In this document: positions 1-7,329 of the stretch, piece by piece
How the letters are laid out: each line of letters begins with the position of its first letter
Position numbering within the stretch: the stretch's first letter is position 1
Assembly: GCF_040655735.1 (NCBI RefSeq)
Contig: NZ_JBFAKK010000002.1
Span: 620,001 to 684,000, forward strand
Source: Phytomonospora sp040655735
Lineage (GTDB): Bacteria > Actinomycetota > Actinomycetes > Mycobacteriales > Micromonosporaceae
DNA: 64,000 nucleotides
Reading direction: 5' to 3'
Made by a program: the position numbers and the translations under genes
The notes under the pieces: model-generated
The model's database searches: none
What the model saw: only the letters and a program-made list of their open reading frames with translations
Told to the model about the DNA's origin: nothing

Positions 1-588
1 GCCCAATCTGGGGAGCAGGTTGAACGTGGCCGCGACGTGCTCGGCGTCCTCGGGCGCACCGGGCACGTGGTCGCGGCGGTAGCGGTCGAGGACGCCGGTG
101 ACCTCCTCGATCAGCGCGGCGGCCTCCTCGACGGTCAGGCGCAGCGAGACGTTGTTGAAGGTGAAACCCGCGCGCCACTCCGGCGGCAGGGAGGGCAGCT
201 CGTTGATGAAGCGTTCGGCGCGGGCGGCGGTGGCGTCGACGACGGCCCGCAGGTAGGCCTCCGCGTCGGCGGGGTCGATCTGGGAGCTGTCGTCGAGGCG
301 GGTGGAGCGGTGGGCGGCCTTCCACCAGCGCTCGCGGGCGGTGCCGCGGTCGGGATCCTCGACGACGAAGCCGTAGGTGGCCAGCTGCCGCAGGTGGTAG
401 CTGGTCGCGCCGCTCGACTGGCCGAGGCGCTCGGCGACGACGGTCGCCGTCGCGGGGCCGTGGCGTCGGAGCATGTCGAGGATGCGGACGCGGAGGGGAT
501 GGGCGATGCCGCGGATGCGGCGGGCGTCGAGGATGACGTCCTGCTCGGGGTCGTAGCCGGCCGGACGGGGAGTCTCAGGTTCGCTCAT
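1..588 (-). CDS. ArsR-like winged helix-turn-helix regulator, C-terminus cut by window edge
   Basis: Read from the ATG at 588 down to the left edge; about 196 residues are visible and no stop is reached. The first 100 residues form a winged helix of the ArsR/HTH_20 type: IRGIAHPLRVRILDMLRR, then VVAERLGQSSGATSYHLRQL as the recognition helix, then a wing ending in RERWWKA. The rest is an alpha-helical tail found in this regulator group, probably for dimerisation or ligand binding. A good promoter with three TTGCAA boxes lies immediately upstream, so it probably represses itself. Its regulated neighbours may lie left of the window. Family call is confident; ligand unknown. Confidence 0.85.
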   Translation of the reverse strand, partial: MSEPETPRPAGYDPEQDVILDARRIRGIAHPLRVRILDMLRRHGPATATVVAERLGQSSGATSYHLRQLATYGFVVEDPDRGTARERWWKAAHRSTRLDDSSQIDPADAEAYLRAVVDATAARAERFINELPSLPPEWRAGFTFNNVSLRLTVEEAAALIEEVTGVLDRYRRDHVPGAPEDAEHVAATFNLLPRLG

Positions 589-594
589 GAGGCA

Positions 595-623
595 AACATA
601 GCTTTGCAAAGGCTTCGTTGCAA
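595..623 (-). promoter_or_regulatory. Promoter of the HTH regulator, probably leaderless
   Basis: On the minus strand a -35 TTGCAA (618-623) is followed after exactly 17 bp by a -10 TATGTT (595-600). The ATG at 588 begins 6 nt after the -10 box, where transcription should start, so the mRNA probably has no leader. There is no Shine-Dalgarno sequence. Confidence 0.6.
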
Positions 624-639
624 AGACTTCTTTGCAAGT
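602..639. promoter_or_regulatory. Operator of three phased TTGCAA palindromes
   Basis: The hexamer TTGCAA, a perfect palindrome, occurs at 604-609, 618-623 and 632-637, spaced exactly 14 bp start to start. The first sits in the 10-bp palindrome CTTTGCAAAG (602-611). The middle copy is also the -35 box of the regulator gene and the first lies in its spacer, so binding would block RNA polymerase. That the HTH protein binds here is an inference. Confidence 0.55.
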
Positions 640-848
640 TTCCGGCGGAGGGGCGCAGGTCCCGAAGGTCGATGAGGGGTGCCGCGCGCATGGGCGCCAA
701 GGCGGCAAAGGGTAATAAAAGGCACTCGCGGAAGGAGTGGGATCAGCTTGGCGGCTGCGGAAAGAAAGGCTATATTTGCCATCCGCTGTGCACGCGAAAT
801 CGACACAGAAATTGTCGACTCGGGCAACGTTAACAGAATGGAGTCTCG

Positions 849-3143
849 TTGTCAAGCGAGGAAATCGAACGTGAGCAAGCCTACGTGAGCAAGCTCTACG
901 CCCGGCTCGATGCCATGCGGGAGCAGGCCTCCGGCCGCCTCCACCAGGTGCTCGGCCAGTCCGGCGGCACCCATCAGGCGCGCAGCGAACGCGACAGTTT
1001 CGCCGCCGGATACCACGACGACATCATCGAATACGGTGCGCTGGAAAGCGGGCTCTGCTTCGGTCGCCTCGATTTCGACAACGGTGAGCGAAGCTACATC
1101 GGCCGTCGCGGACTTTACGAGGATTCTGCCGAACGGGCGCAGTTGCTCATGGACTGGCGCGCGCCCGCGGCCCGTCCCTTCTACCTGGCGACCGTCGCCG
1201 CGCCCGAAGGCGTGCGCGTCCGCCGCCACATCCGCTCGAAGGGCCGGGAGGTGACCGGCGTCGACGACGAGGTCCTCGACCTGACCGCCGTCGACACCAG
1301 CGGGCACGACCCCGTGACCGGCGAGAGCGTGCTGCTGGCCTCGCTCAACGCCAGCCGCACCGGCCGCATGAACGACATCGTCGAGACCATCCAGGCCGAG
1401 CAGGACCGCATCATCCGCGCCGACGTGCGCGGGATCCTCGTCGTCCAGGGCGGGCCGGGCACCGGCAAGACCGCCGTGGCGCTGCACCGCGCCGCCTACC
1501 TGCTCTACACGCACCGCCGCGAACTGACCCAGCGCGGTGTCCTGGTGGTCGGGCCCAACCCGACCTTCCTTGGATACATCGGTCGCGTCCTGCCGTCGCT
1601 GGGCGAGACCAGCGCCCTGCTGTCCACTGTGGGCGGACTGTTCCCGGGGGTGCGCGCCGAGCGCGAGGAGCCCGCCGCGGCCGCCGCCGTCAAGGGGTCC
1701 ATCGCGATGGCCGACGTCATCGCCCGCGCCGTCCGCGACCGCCAGCGCGTCCCGGACGAGCCGATGGAGATCATCGTCGAGCGCGACCCGGTGTGGCTGG
1801 AGCCCGCCCTCGCCGAACGCGCCCGCGAGCAGGCCCGCCGCTCGCTGCGCACGCACAACCACGCCCGCGAGATCTTCGCCGAGGTCGTCGTCGACGGCCT
1901 CGCCCGCCAGATCGCCGACCGCATCGGCGCCGACGTCCTCGACCCCGAGGCCCCCAACCTCCTGGAGGAGGGCGACCTCGCCGAGATGCGCCGGGAGCTG
2001 GCCGAGGACCGCGCCGTCCTGACCGCCCTCGACGAGTTGTGGCCGATCCTGACCCCGCAGCGCCTGCTCGACGACCTGTACGAGTGGGACGACCTGCTTG
2101 AGGCCGCCACGCCCAAACTCACGCCCGAGCAGCGTGCCGCCCTGCGGCGCGAGCCCGGCGGCGGCTGGACCCCCGCCGACGTGCCGCTGCTCGACGAGGC
2201 CGCCGAACTGCTCGGCGACGACGACCGCGTCACCAAGGCCAAGGCCCGCCGTGCCAAAGAGCAGCGCGAGCGGATCGCCTACGCCCAAGGCGTTCTCGAC
2301 ATCGCGGCCGGCTCGGAGTCCTACGAGTTCGAGGACATCGAGTCGGAGGTCCTGACCGCCTTCGACCTCATCGACGCCGACGAGCTCGCCGGCCGCCACG
2401 AGGAAGAGGCGCGGCTGACCGTCGCCGAACGGGCCGCCGCCGACCGCACCTGGATGTTCGGGCACGTCATCGTCGACGAGGCGCAGGAGCTGTCGGAGAT
2501 GACCTGGCGGCTGCTCATGCGGCGCTGCCCGAGCAAGTCGATGACGCTCGTCGGCGACGTCGCGCAGACCGGCGACGAGGCCGGCACGACCTCATGGGAG
2601 CGCGTGCTCTCGCCCTACGTCGACGACCGCTGGCGGCTGGAGCACCTGACCGTCAACTACCGCACGCCCGCCGAGATCATGGACGTGGCCGCCGACGTGC
2701 TGGCCGCCCTCGACCCGTCCCTGGAGGTCCCCACTTCGGTGCGGGAGACCGGGAACACGCCGTGGATGTCGCATGTGGACGACGTGGCCGCCGCGCTGCC
2801 GGGCATCGTCGCCCGGGAGGCGGCCGGGGTCGGTGACGGGCGCCTGGCGGTGCTCGTGCCGGGCGGGTCGCTCGCCGAACTCGGCGAGGCCGTCGTCCGG
2901 GAGGTGCCGGGTGCGGCGGTCGGCGAGAAGGCCGACCTGGAGAGCCCGGTCGTCGTGCTGGACGTCAAGCGCGCCAAGGGACTGGAGTTCGACGCCGTCG
3001 TGCTCGTCGAGCCCGGGGCGATCGCCGGGGAGTCCTCGCGAGGGCTGTCCGACCTCTACGTCGCGCTCACCCGGGCGACCCAGACGCTCGGCGTGGTCCA
3101 CAGTGGAGGGTTGCCCGCCGGGTTTGAACGCCTGACGGACTGA
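849..3143 (+). CDS. helD: HelD-type RNA polymerase-associated helicase-like ATPase
   Basis: 764 residues, closely resembling actinobacterial HelD. The N-terminus has the coiled-coil entry (REQAYVSKLYARLDAMREQ) and the YIGRRGLY and LLMDWRAP segments typical of the family. Walker A GGPGTGKT is at about 201-208, the Walker B-like VDEAQE near 542-547, and late superfamily 1 motifs include NYRTP and, close to the end, LYVALTRATQ. HelD proteins enter the RNA polymerase channels and use ATP to free stalled or rifamycin-bound enzyme, recycling it. Start chosen at TTG 849 because GGAG (840-843) sits 5 nt before it; the ATG at 838 is in another frame. It stands alone between a regulator and a GNAT. Main alternative: the related HelR subgroup. 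Confidence 0.88.
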   Translation: MSSEEIEREQAYVSKLYARLDAMREQASGRLHQVLGQSGGTHQARSERDSFAAGYHDDIIEYGALESGLCFGRLDFDNGERSYIGRRGLYEDSAERAQLLMDWRAPAARPFYLATVAAPEGVRVRRHIRSKGREVTGVDDEVLDLTAVDTSGHDPVTGESVLLASLNASRTGRMNDIVETIQAEQDRIIRADVRGILVVQGGPGTGKTAVALHRAAYLLYTHRRELTQRGVLVVGPNPTFLGYIGRVLPSLGETSALLSTVGGLFPGVRAEREEPAAAAAVKGSIAMADVIARAVRDRQRVPDEPMEIIVERDPVWLEPALAERAREQARRSLRTHNHAREIFAEVVVDGLARQIADRIGADVLDPEAPNLLEEGDLAEMRRELAEDRAVLTALDELWPILTPQRLLDDLYEWDDLLEAATPKLTPEQRAALRREPGGGWTPADVPLLDEAAELLGDDDRVTKAKARRAKEQRERIAYAQGVLDIAAGSESYEFEDIESEVLTAFDLIDADELAGRHEEEARLTVAERAAADRTWMFGHVIVDEAQELSEMTWRLLMRRCPSKSMTLVGDVAQTGDEAGTTSWERVLSPYVDDRWRLEHLTVNYRTPAEIMDVAADVLAALDPSLEVPTSVRETGNTPWMSHVDDVAAALPGIVAREAAGVGDGRLAVLVPGGSLAELGEAVVREVPGAAVGEKADLESPVVVLDVKRAKGLEFDAVVLVEPGAIAGESSRGLSDLYVALTRATQTLGVVHSGGLPAGFERLTD

Positions 3144-3244
3144 ACGCGGAGTGAATGCCCGGTGGCGCAACGGATTCTTCGTGTCGCCGGGTTCACAAGG
3201 ATCACCCCTCGCGTGCCGGGTCGTGTCGCGATACCGTGCCGCAC

Positions 3245-3718
3245 ATGATCACTGCGCGCCGGGCGACCGCGATTGACGTCGATGAACTCGTGCGACTGCG
3301 GGGAGTGATGCAGGCCGCCCTGCACGGCGAGGAGTCGGCGCCGGGGCCCTGGCAGGCCGAGGCCGCCGCCGTCCTCCAGAGGCAGCTCGACGCCGGCGAC
3401 GCCACGCTCGCGGCCTTCGTCGTCGAGCGCCCCGACGAGCCGGGGCGGCTGGCCGCGTGCGCCGTCGGCGTCATCGACCAGCGGCTGGGCAGTCCCGCGA
3501 ACCCCGCGGGGCGGACCGGGTACGTGTTCAGCGTCTCCACCGACGAGGGCTACCGGCGGCGGGGCTACGCGCGGGCGTGCATGGAGGGCGTCCTCGGCTG
3601 GTACCGCGAGCAGGGGATACGCAAGGTCGACCTGCGCGCGTCCGTCGACGCCGAGCCGCTGTACCGGTCGCTGGGCTTCGCGCGGACGCCCGACCCGTCG
3701 ATGCGGCTGACCATGTGA
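3245..3718 (+). CDS. GNAT-family N-acetyltransferase
   Basis: 157 residues from ATG 3245. Shows the single GNAT domain: N-terminal strand ITARRATAIDVDELVRLRG, central strand YVFSVSTDEGYRRRGYARACMEGVLG with the acetyl-CoA pyrophosphate loop (RRRGYA), and a C-terminal LYRSLGFARTPDPSMRLTM typical of the fold. Such enzymes move an acetyl group from acetyl-CoA to an amine on a small molecule or protein; the acceptor cannot be read from sequence. Begins 101 bp after helD on the same strand, so possibly read-through. Confidence 0.85.
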   Translation: MITARRATAIDVDELVRLRGVMQAALHGEESAPGPWQAEAAAVLQRQLDAGDATLAAFVVERPDEPGRLAACAVGVIDQRLGSPANPAGRTGYVFSVSTDEGYRRRGYARACMEGVLGWYREQGIRKVDLRASVDAEPLYRSLGFARTPDPSMRLTM

Positions 3719-3727
3719 GCAACCCGC

Positions 3728-3758
3728 TTGCGGGGGGTGCGGGGCGTGTGGTTATCCT
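3728..3758 (+). promoter_or_regulatory. Candidate promoter of tRNA-Tyr
   Basis: TTGCGG (3728-3733) and TATCCT (3753-3758) are separated by 19 bp, or 18 bp if the -10 is read as TTATCC. The tRNA begins about 32 bp later. Confidence 0.4.
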
Positions 3759-3789
3759 GTGTGCCGCGCCTTCGTTCGCGAAGGTGTGA

Positions 3790-3870
3790 GGCAGGTTGCC
3801 CGAGTGGCCAAAGGGAGCGGACTGTAAATCCGCCGGTTCGCCTACGTTGGTTCGAATCCAACACCTGCCA
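3790..3870 (+). tRNA. tRNA-Tyr (anticodon GTA)
   Basis: Acceptor GGCAGGT (3790-3796) pairs with ACCTGCC (3863-3869), followed by discriminator A3870. The anticodon loop CTGTAAA carries GTA at 3824-3826 between GCGGA and TCCGC. A long variable arm and a T arm with GGTTCGAATCC complete a class II tRNA. CCA is not encoded. Confidence 0.95.
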
Positions 3871-3882
3871 CAGCGCGAAGGA

Positions 3883-3920
3883 AAAGGCCCTGACCTGGGG
3901 AAACCCGGGTCGGGGCCTTT
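3883..3920 (+). terminator. Hairpin terminator after tRNA-Tyr
   Basis: AAAGGCCC at 3883-3890 pairs with GGGGCCTTT at 3912-3920 and the stem continues inward with CCTGGGG / CCCGGG-type pairing around an AAA loop. It lies 13 bp after the tRNA 3' end. Confidence 0.65.
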
Positions 3921-4252
3921 CTCGTGGGCGGCTCAGGCGCGGTGGGGTGCCGAGGGCGCGCGGACGGGGGCGGGCTGCGGCGGTGGGGGCAGGTGCCGCG
4001 CCCGCGGAGTGGCGGGGCGGGCGTAGTGCGGCGGGGGCGGCGGGTGGTGGGCGGCCCAGTCGCTGGCGGGCGGGGGAGAGGTCATGGGGCGGCTCCGACT
4101 CGGGCGTGGTGCAGAGGTGAACCAATGTTCGGTCGGGGCTTCGCGAACGCCTTCGGATGATCGGACACAACGGGCGGGGCTGGGCGGGTGGTTCGGTGTG
4201 CCGACACACCCGACGGCTAGCCTGCGCCGATGCCGACGAGTGAGGAGCCGCG
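3921..4252. other. Gap with only a weak short reading frame
   Basis: About 330 bases without a convincing gene. The left half is very G-rich on the plus strand (proline-rich if translated on minus). The right half holds likely promoter sequence for the gene at 4253, including TAGCCT at about 4218-4223 and GAGGAG just before the start. No tRNA, repeat array or mobile element is visible. Confidence 0.5.
3933..4085 (-). CDS. Possible 50-residue proline-rich peptide (doubtful)
   Basis: An ATG at 4085 preceded by GGAG on the minus strand opens 50 codons of a proline- and histidine-rich sequence (MTSPPPASDWAAHHPPPPPH at its start). No signal peptide, domain or family is recognisable. Open frames arise easily in DNA this GC-rich, so it may be an artefact of composition. 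Confidence 0.2.
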   Translation of the reverse strand: MTSPPPASDWAAHHPPPPPHYARPATPRARHLPPPPQPAPVRAPSAPHRA

Positions 4253-5242
4253 ATGAGCGACACGGCCGAACGAGTGCCCATGGGCGTGGTGTCATGCCCG
4301 AGCGGGGTCTTGGTGGTCACCGACATGGGCTACCTGGAGTCATGGTCGGGGGAGGGGCAGCCGGGCGGGTTCGACACCGACGATGAGCAGCTGCGGGAGG
4401 TCGTCGCCTCCGCCCGCGACTTTCGCCTCGTGGGCTCCGACGCCTCGGCCGCCGCGGAGTCGCTGGGCCTGTCCGGCGCGACGCACGTCTACGACCTGCC
4501 CGCGCAGGGCGTCGAGCGCCTTGAGGAGCGTTTCGCCGAGGAGGGGTGGTCGGTCGAGCTGGTGCCGGAGGCCGCGCGGGTCGCGCACCGCGAGCGCGTC
4601 CGCCGTGTGACGGTGGCCGGCGGGGGTGTGTTCCAGGTCAACGGCGTCCCGTCCGTCGCGATCCCGGTCCCGGCCGGACGCGATTGCGCGGTCGTCGGCA
4701 AGGTCGGCGGTGACGGGTTTCCCCGCTGTGTGGAGGTGCGGCTCGGGGACGGCGAGCCCGCGACCGAATGCCAGGTCGGCGGGGTCGGTGTGGACTGGGC
4801 GCGGTTGATCCTCGCCGACGCGGACGCGCTCGGCGATTGGGTGCACGAGGAGTCGCTCGACGGCCTGGCCGACGCGGCGTTCTGGGGCGCCGACGCAGCC
4901 GAGGCGGCCGAGCATTTCGGGGCGCCACTGCTACCGGAGGGTGTGCACGGGTGGGCCGACCTGCCCGTCGCCGAGGCGGCGGAGCGGGTCCTCCAGGTTC
5001 GGCGGTGGAAGGCCGAGGGCGGCAAGGGCCTGGTCGCCGACTTCCGGCCGCACTCGCACCACTTCCACATGATGGCGCGGCTTCGCGAGGGCGACGGCGT
5101 CTTCGGGCACGGCGGACTTCAGGTCGGGCGAGCCCGGACCCTGGCCTTCACGACCGGCGGCGACGGCCACTTCCCCGTCGTGCTGTCCGCCGCCGCCGAC
5201 GGCAGCCCGGTGCGGCTCAGGATCGGGCTGGGCGAGGACTGA
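4253..5242 (+). CDS. Uncharacterised 329-residue cytoplasmic protein
   Basis: Start ATG 4253 is supported by GAGGAG at 4242-4247. No signal peptide or membrane segment. I do not recognise the N-terminal two thirds. The last 60 residues (PHSHHFHMMARLREGD, then AFTTGGDGHFPVVLSAAADG near the end) loosely resemble the C-terminal core of DUF4241-type proteins, which share a GDGxFPV motif; this is a weak comparison from memory. A segment around residue 180 (VDWARLILADADALGDWVHE) looks like an exposed alpha-helical repeat. It is flanked by tRNA-Tyr and by convergent small peptide genes, so it is probably monocistronic. Function unknown. Confidence 0.75.
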   Translation: MSDTAERVPMGVVSCPSGVLVVTDMGYLESWSGEGQPGGFDTDDEQLREVVASARDFRLVGSDASAAAESLGLSGATHVYDLPAQGVERLEERFAEEGWSVELVPEAARVAHRERVRRVTVAGGGVFQVNGVPSVAIPVPAGRDCAVVGKVGGDGFPRCVEVRLGDGEPATECQVGGVGVDWARLILADADALGDWVHEESLDGLADAAFWGADAAEAAEHFGAPLLPEGVHGWADLPVAEAAERVLQVRRWKAEGGKGLVADFRPHSHHFHMMARLREGDGVFGHGGLQVGRARTLAFTTGGDGHFPVVLSAAADGSPVRLRIGLGED

Positions 5243-5249
5243 CGCCCGC

Positions 5250-5462
5250 TCAGGTCATGCAGGCGCTGCAGCTCCACTCCGTGCACGAGTAGGCGCACGA
5301 CGGCAGGAGCCTGCAGTCGCGGGTGCAGTACATCGTTCCGCCCGGGCACTGGCGGGTCTGGTTCTCGGTCCAGCTGTCGATCGGGCAGCCTGCGGCGGCC
5401 TTGACGTCGGCGGGGACCAGGGCCCTGAGGATTCGGTCGGCGATCGCGTCGAGTTGACGCAT
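5250..5462 (-). CDS. Eight-cysteine small peptide, copy A
   Basis: 70 residues from ATG 5462, with a strong GGAGGAG ribosome site. Cysteines are at 26, 39, 46, 50, 56, 60, 65 and 68. Residues 1-25 are cysteine-free, amphipathic and leader-like (MRQLDAIADRILRALVPADV); the rest is a cysteine-rich core with CPGG, LPSC and WSC motifs. There is no Sec or lipoprotein signal and no membrane helix. It is a close paralog of the peptide encoded just upstream: identical cysteine spacing and, by my hand count, 46 of 70 identical positions. The leader/core layout suggests a processed or disulfide-bonded peptide, possibly a RiPP precursor, but no modification enzyme is adjacent. Function unknown. Confidence 0.75.
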   Translation of the reverse strand: MRQLDAIADRILRALVPADVKAAAGCPIDSWTENQTRQCPGGTMYCTRDCRLLPSCAYSCTEWSCSACMT

Positions 5463-5481
5463 GGCTCCTCCTACGGGTTCG

Positions 5482-5523
5482 ACGGTGGTGCCCGCCGGCG
5501 GGCACTCCGGCGGGCACCACCGT
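5482..5523. terminator. 17-bp hairpin between the two peptide genes
   Basis: A perfect 17-bp inverted repeat (5482-5498 with 5507-5523) around an 8-nt loop. It has no U-tract. It lies between copy B (upstream on the minus strand) and the ribosome site of copy A, so it could attenuate or process the transcript and make B more abundant than A. Confidence 0.6.
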
Positions 5524-5529
5524 TCCTGC

Positions 5530-5745
5530 TCACTCCAGGTTGCAGCCGCCGCACGACCAGGCGCCGCAGCTGTACGAACACGAGGGTAGGACGCGGCAGG
5601 TCCGCCGGCAGATCCGCAGACCGCCGGGGCAGGCGCGGAACTCGGTCTCCGTCCAGCTTTCGGGCGGGCAGGCGGCGGCGGCCTTGACGTCGGCGGGCAC
5701 CAGGACGCGGAGGATCCGGTCGGCGAGGGCGTTGAGGTGGCGCAT
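5530..5745 (-). CDS. Eight-cysteine small peptide, copy B
   Basis: 71 residues from ATG 5745, chosen because AAGGAG lies 5 nt upstream and because the protein then aligns end to end with copy A. Upstream in-frame codons exist but would read through the ribosome site. Cysteines are again at 26, 39, 46, 50, 56, 60, 65 and 68. The N-terminal MRHLNALADRILRVLVPADV is almost unchanged from copy A, while residues between cysteines vary more, the pattern expected if the leader is recognised by a common partner. First gene of the pair, 88 bp downstream of the SDR gene on the same strand. Role unknown. Confidence 0.75.
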   Translation of the reverse strand: MRHLNALADRILRVLVPADVKAAAACPPESWTETEFRACPGGLRICRRTCRVLPSCSYSCGAWSCGGCNLE

Positions 5746-5753
5746 GAGCACTC

Positions 5754-5782
5754 CTTGCGGACGCGTGAGCGGTTTCCGCAAG
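5754..5782 (-). promoter_or_regulatory. Inverted repeat overlapping the ribosome site of peptide B
   Basis: CTTGCGGA and TCCGCAAG are separated by 13 nt. On the minus strand the second arm ends in the AAG of the AAGGAG ribosome site, so an RNA hairpin could partly hide it. It could equally be a protein operator. Confidence 0.4.
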
Positions 5783-5833
5783 TCTTCTGCCGACGCCGCG
5801 TCCGCGCCCACGGTTTCGGCCCTGCCCGAATCC

Positions 5834-6595
5834 CTACAGCAGCGAGCCGCCGGTGGCGTCGATCCAGGAGCCGGTCACCCAGCGGCCGGCGTCGGAGGCG
5901 AGGAAGCCCACGATGTCGGCGACGTCCCCGACCTCGCCGACGCGGCCGAAGGCGGAGTAGGCGGCGCCGGCGGCGCGGCCTTCGTCGGAGGCGCGCAGCC
6001 AGGAGGCGTTCATGTCGGTGTCGATCACGCCCGGCCCGACGGTGTTGACCGTGACCCTGCGCGGCCCGAGTTCCTTCGCCAGCGCCCGGGTGAGCTGTTC
6101 GAGGGCGCCCTTGGTCATGGCGTAGGCGGGGTCCTGCGGCCAGGGGATGTGGGTGGCGCCGGTGGAGATGTTGACGATCCGCCCGCCGTCGCGCAGGCGC
6201 GGCAGGGCGAGCTTGGTGATGAAGAAGGGGGCGTCCACGTTGAGCGCGAAGGCCCGCGCGAAGCCCTCGCGGTCGGCCTCGGCGATGGGCCCGGGGCCGT
6301 TGGTCCCGGCGTTGTTGACCAGCACGTCGAGGCCGGTGACACCGAAGGCCGCGAGGCCCTCGTCGAAGGCGGCCCACAGGGTCTCGGCGTCGCCCGCGAG
6401 GCCCAGTTCGGCGTGGACGGGGAAGGCGCGCCCGCCCGCCGCGGTGATGGCCTCGACGGTCTCCTTCGCGGCTGCCTCGTTGAAGCCGTAGTGCACGCCG
6501 ACGACGAGGCCGTCGGCGGCGAGGCGGGTGGCGATGCCGCGGCCGATGCCCCGGGAGGCGCCGGTGACGAGAGCGGTCTTTGGGGTGGGGTTCAT
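5834..6595 (-). CDS. Short-chain dehydrogenase/reductase (classical SDR)
   Basis: 253 residues from ATG 6595; a start at ATG 6607 would add MVSP and cannot be excluded. Rossmann motif TALVTGASRGIGRG near the N-terminus, NNAG in mid-protein, the catalytic Ser in IVNISTGATHIP and the YxxxK pair in YAMTKGALEQL. The C-terminus GSWIDATGGSLL is the usual SDR ending. It oxidises or reduces an unknown alcohol/ketone with NAD(P)(H) in the cytoplasm. Divergent from a TetR regulator, with operator-like repeats between them, so it is almost certainly the regulator's target. Confidence 0.9.
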   Translation of the reverse strand: MNPTPKTALVTGASRGIGRGIATRLAADGLVVGVHYGFNEAAAKETVEAITAAGGRAFPVHAELGLAGDAETLWAAFDEGLAAFGVTGLDVLVNNAGTNGPGPIAEADREGFARAFALNVDAPFFITKLALPRLRDGGRIVNISTGATHIPWPQDPAYAMTKGALEQLTRALAKELGPRRVTVNTVGPGVIDTDMNASWLRASDEGRAAGAAYSAFGRVGEVGDVADIVGFLASDAGRWVTGSWIDATGGSLL

Positions 6596-6612
6596 CGGGC
6601 TCACCATTTCTG

Positions 6613-6659
6613 TAGTGGTCGCTATGGAAAGGACGCTAGCACATGTGTAGCGAGCGCTA
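6613..6659. promoter_or_regulatory. TetR operators between the SDR and TetR genes
   Basis: TAGCGAGCGCTA (6648-6659) is a dyad of half-site TAGCG with a 2-bp centre, and TAGTGGTCGCTA (6613-6624) is a one-mismatch copy 35 bp away. The perfect copy overlaps the TetR -10 region (TAGAAT, 6660-6665); the other lies just before the SDR start. One protein could thus control both directions. Confidence 0.65.
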
Positions 6660-6671
6660 TAGAATGTGGGG

Positions 6672-7265
6672 GTGTCAGCTACCCGAGGACGGCCTCGCGC
6701 CTTCGACCGCGACGAGGCCCTGGGCCACGCCACCCGGGTGTTCTGGGAGCGCGGCTACGAGACGACCTCCATCGCCGAACTCACCAGCGCGATGGGCATC
6801 CGCCCGCCGAGCCTCTACGCCGCCTTCGGCGACAAGCGGGCCCTCTTCGGCGAGGTCGTCGCCGGCTACCAGGACGTCAACCGCGTCCGCTTCGAGGAGG
6901 CAATGGCCGAGCCGACCGCGCGCGAGGCCGTCGCCCGCCTGCTGTCCACGCTCGCCGACGACTACACCGACCCGGCGCACCCTCCCGGCTGCCTGATCAT
7001 CTGCGCGGCCGTCAACGCCTCCGACGACCTCGTCCGCGACGCGCTGCGCTGCCACCGCAAGACCAGCCAGGCCGCCATAGCCGCCCGGATCGCCGTCGAC
7101 GTCGACGAGGGCGCGATCCCCGCCGCCCCCGGCGCCGAGGCGCTGGCCAGGTTCTACGCGGCCGTCGTGCAGGGCATGTCGAGCCAGGCCCGCGACGGCG
7201 CCACCCGGGCCGAACTGCACGCGGTGGCCGAGACGGCGATGAAGGCCTGGCCGCAACGCCCTTGA
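6672..7265 (+). CDS. TetR/AcrR-family transcriptional regulator
   Basis: About 197 residues. The N-terminal HTH is clear: RPRAFDRDEALGHATRVFWE, then TTSIAELTSAMGIRPPSLYAAFGDKRALF. The C-terminal domain (PPGCLIICAAVNASDDLVRD) matches the TetR_C group typical of regulators beside oxidoreductases. Start: GTG 6672 lies 6 nt after the -10 box TAGAAT, indicating a leaderless message; GTG 6666 in the same frame is the alternative. It probably represses itself and the divergent SDR gene, released by a small hydrophobic ligand. Confidence 0.88.
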   Translation: MSATRGRPRAFDRDEALGHATRVFWERGYETTSIAELTSAMGIRPPSLYAAFGDKRALFGEVVAGYQDVNRVRFEEAMAEPTAREAVARLLSTLADDYTDPAHPPGCLIICAAVNASDDLVRDALRCHRKTSQAAIAARIAVDVDEGAIPAAPGAEALARFYAAVVQGMSSQARDGATRAELHAVAETAMKAWPQRP

Positions 7266-7329
7266 TCATGGGCCGGGGGCCGGGCATCATTGGGCTGCCC
7301 GCCCGCCCAGCCCACTTCAAGGTGCCCCC

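Noticed and set aside
700..848. Possible rifamycin-associated element upstream of helD
   Set aside because: I looked for the 19-bp inverted repeat known before rifamycin-inducible genes; no matching palindrome is present.
3097..3107. TCCACAGTGGA copies as DnaA boxes
   Set aside because: They share TCCACA with TTGTCCACA, but lack the TTG part, are scattered singly over 60 kb, and are symmetrical, unlike DnaA boxes.
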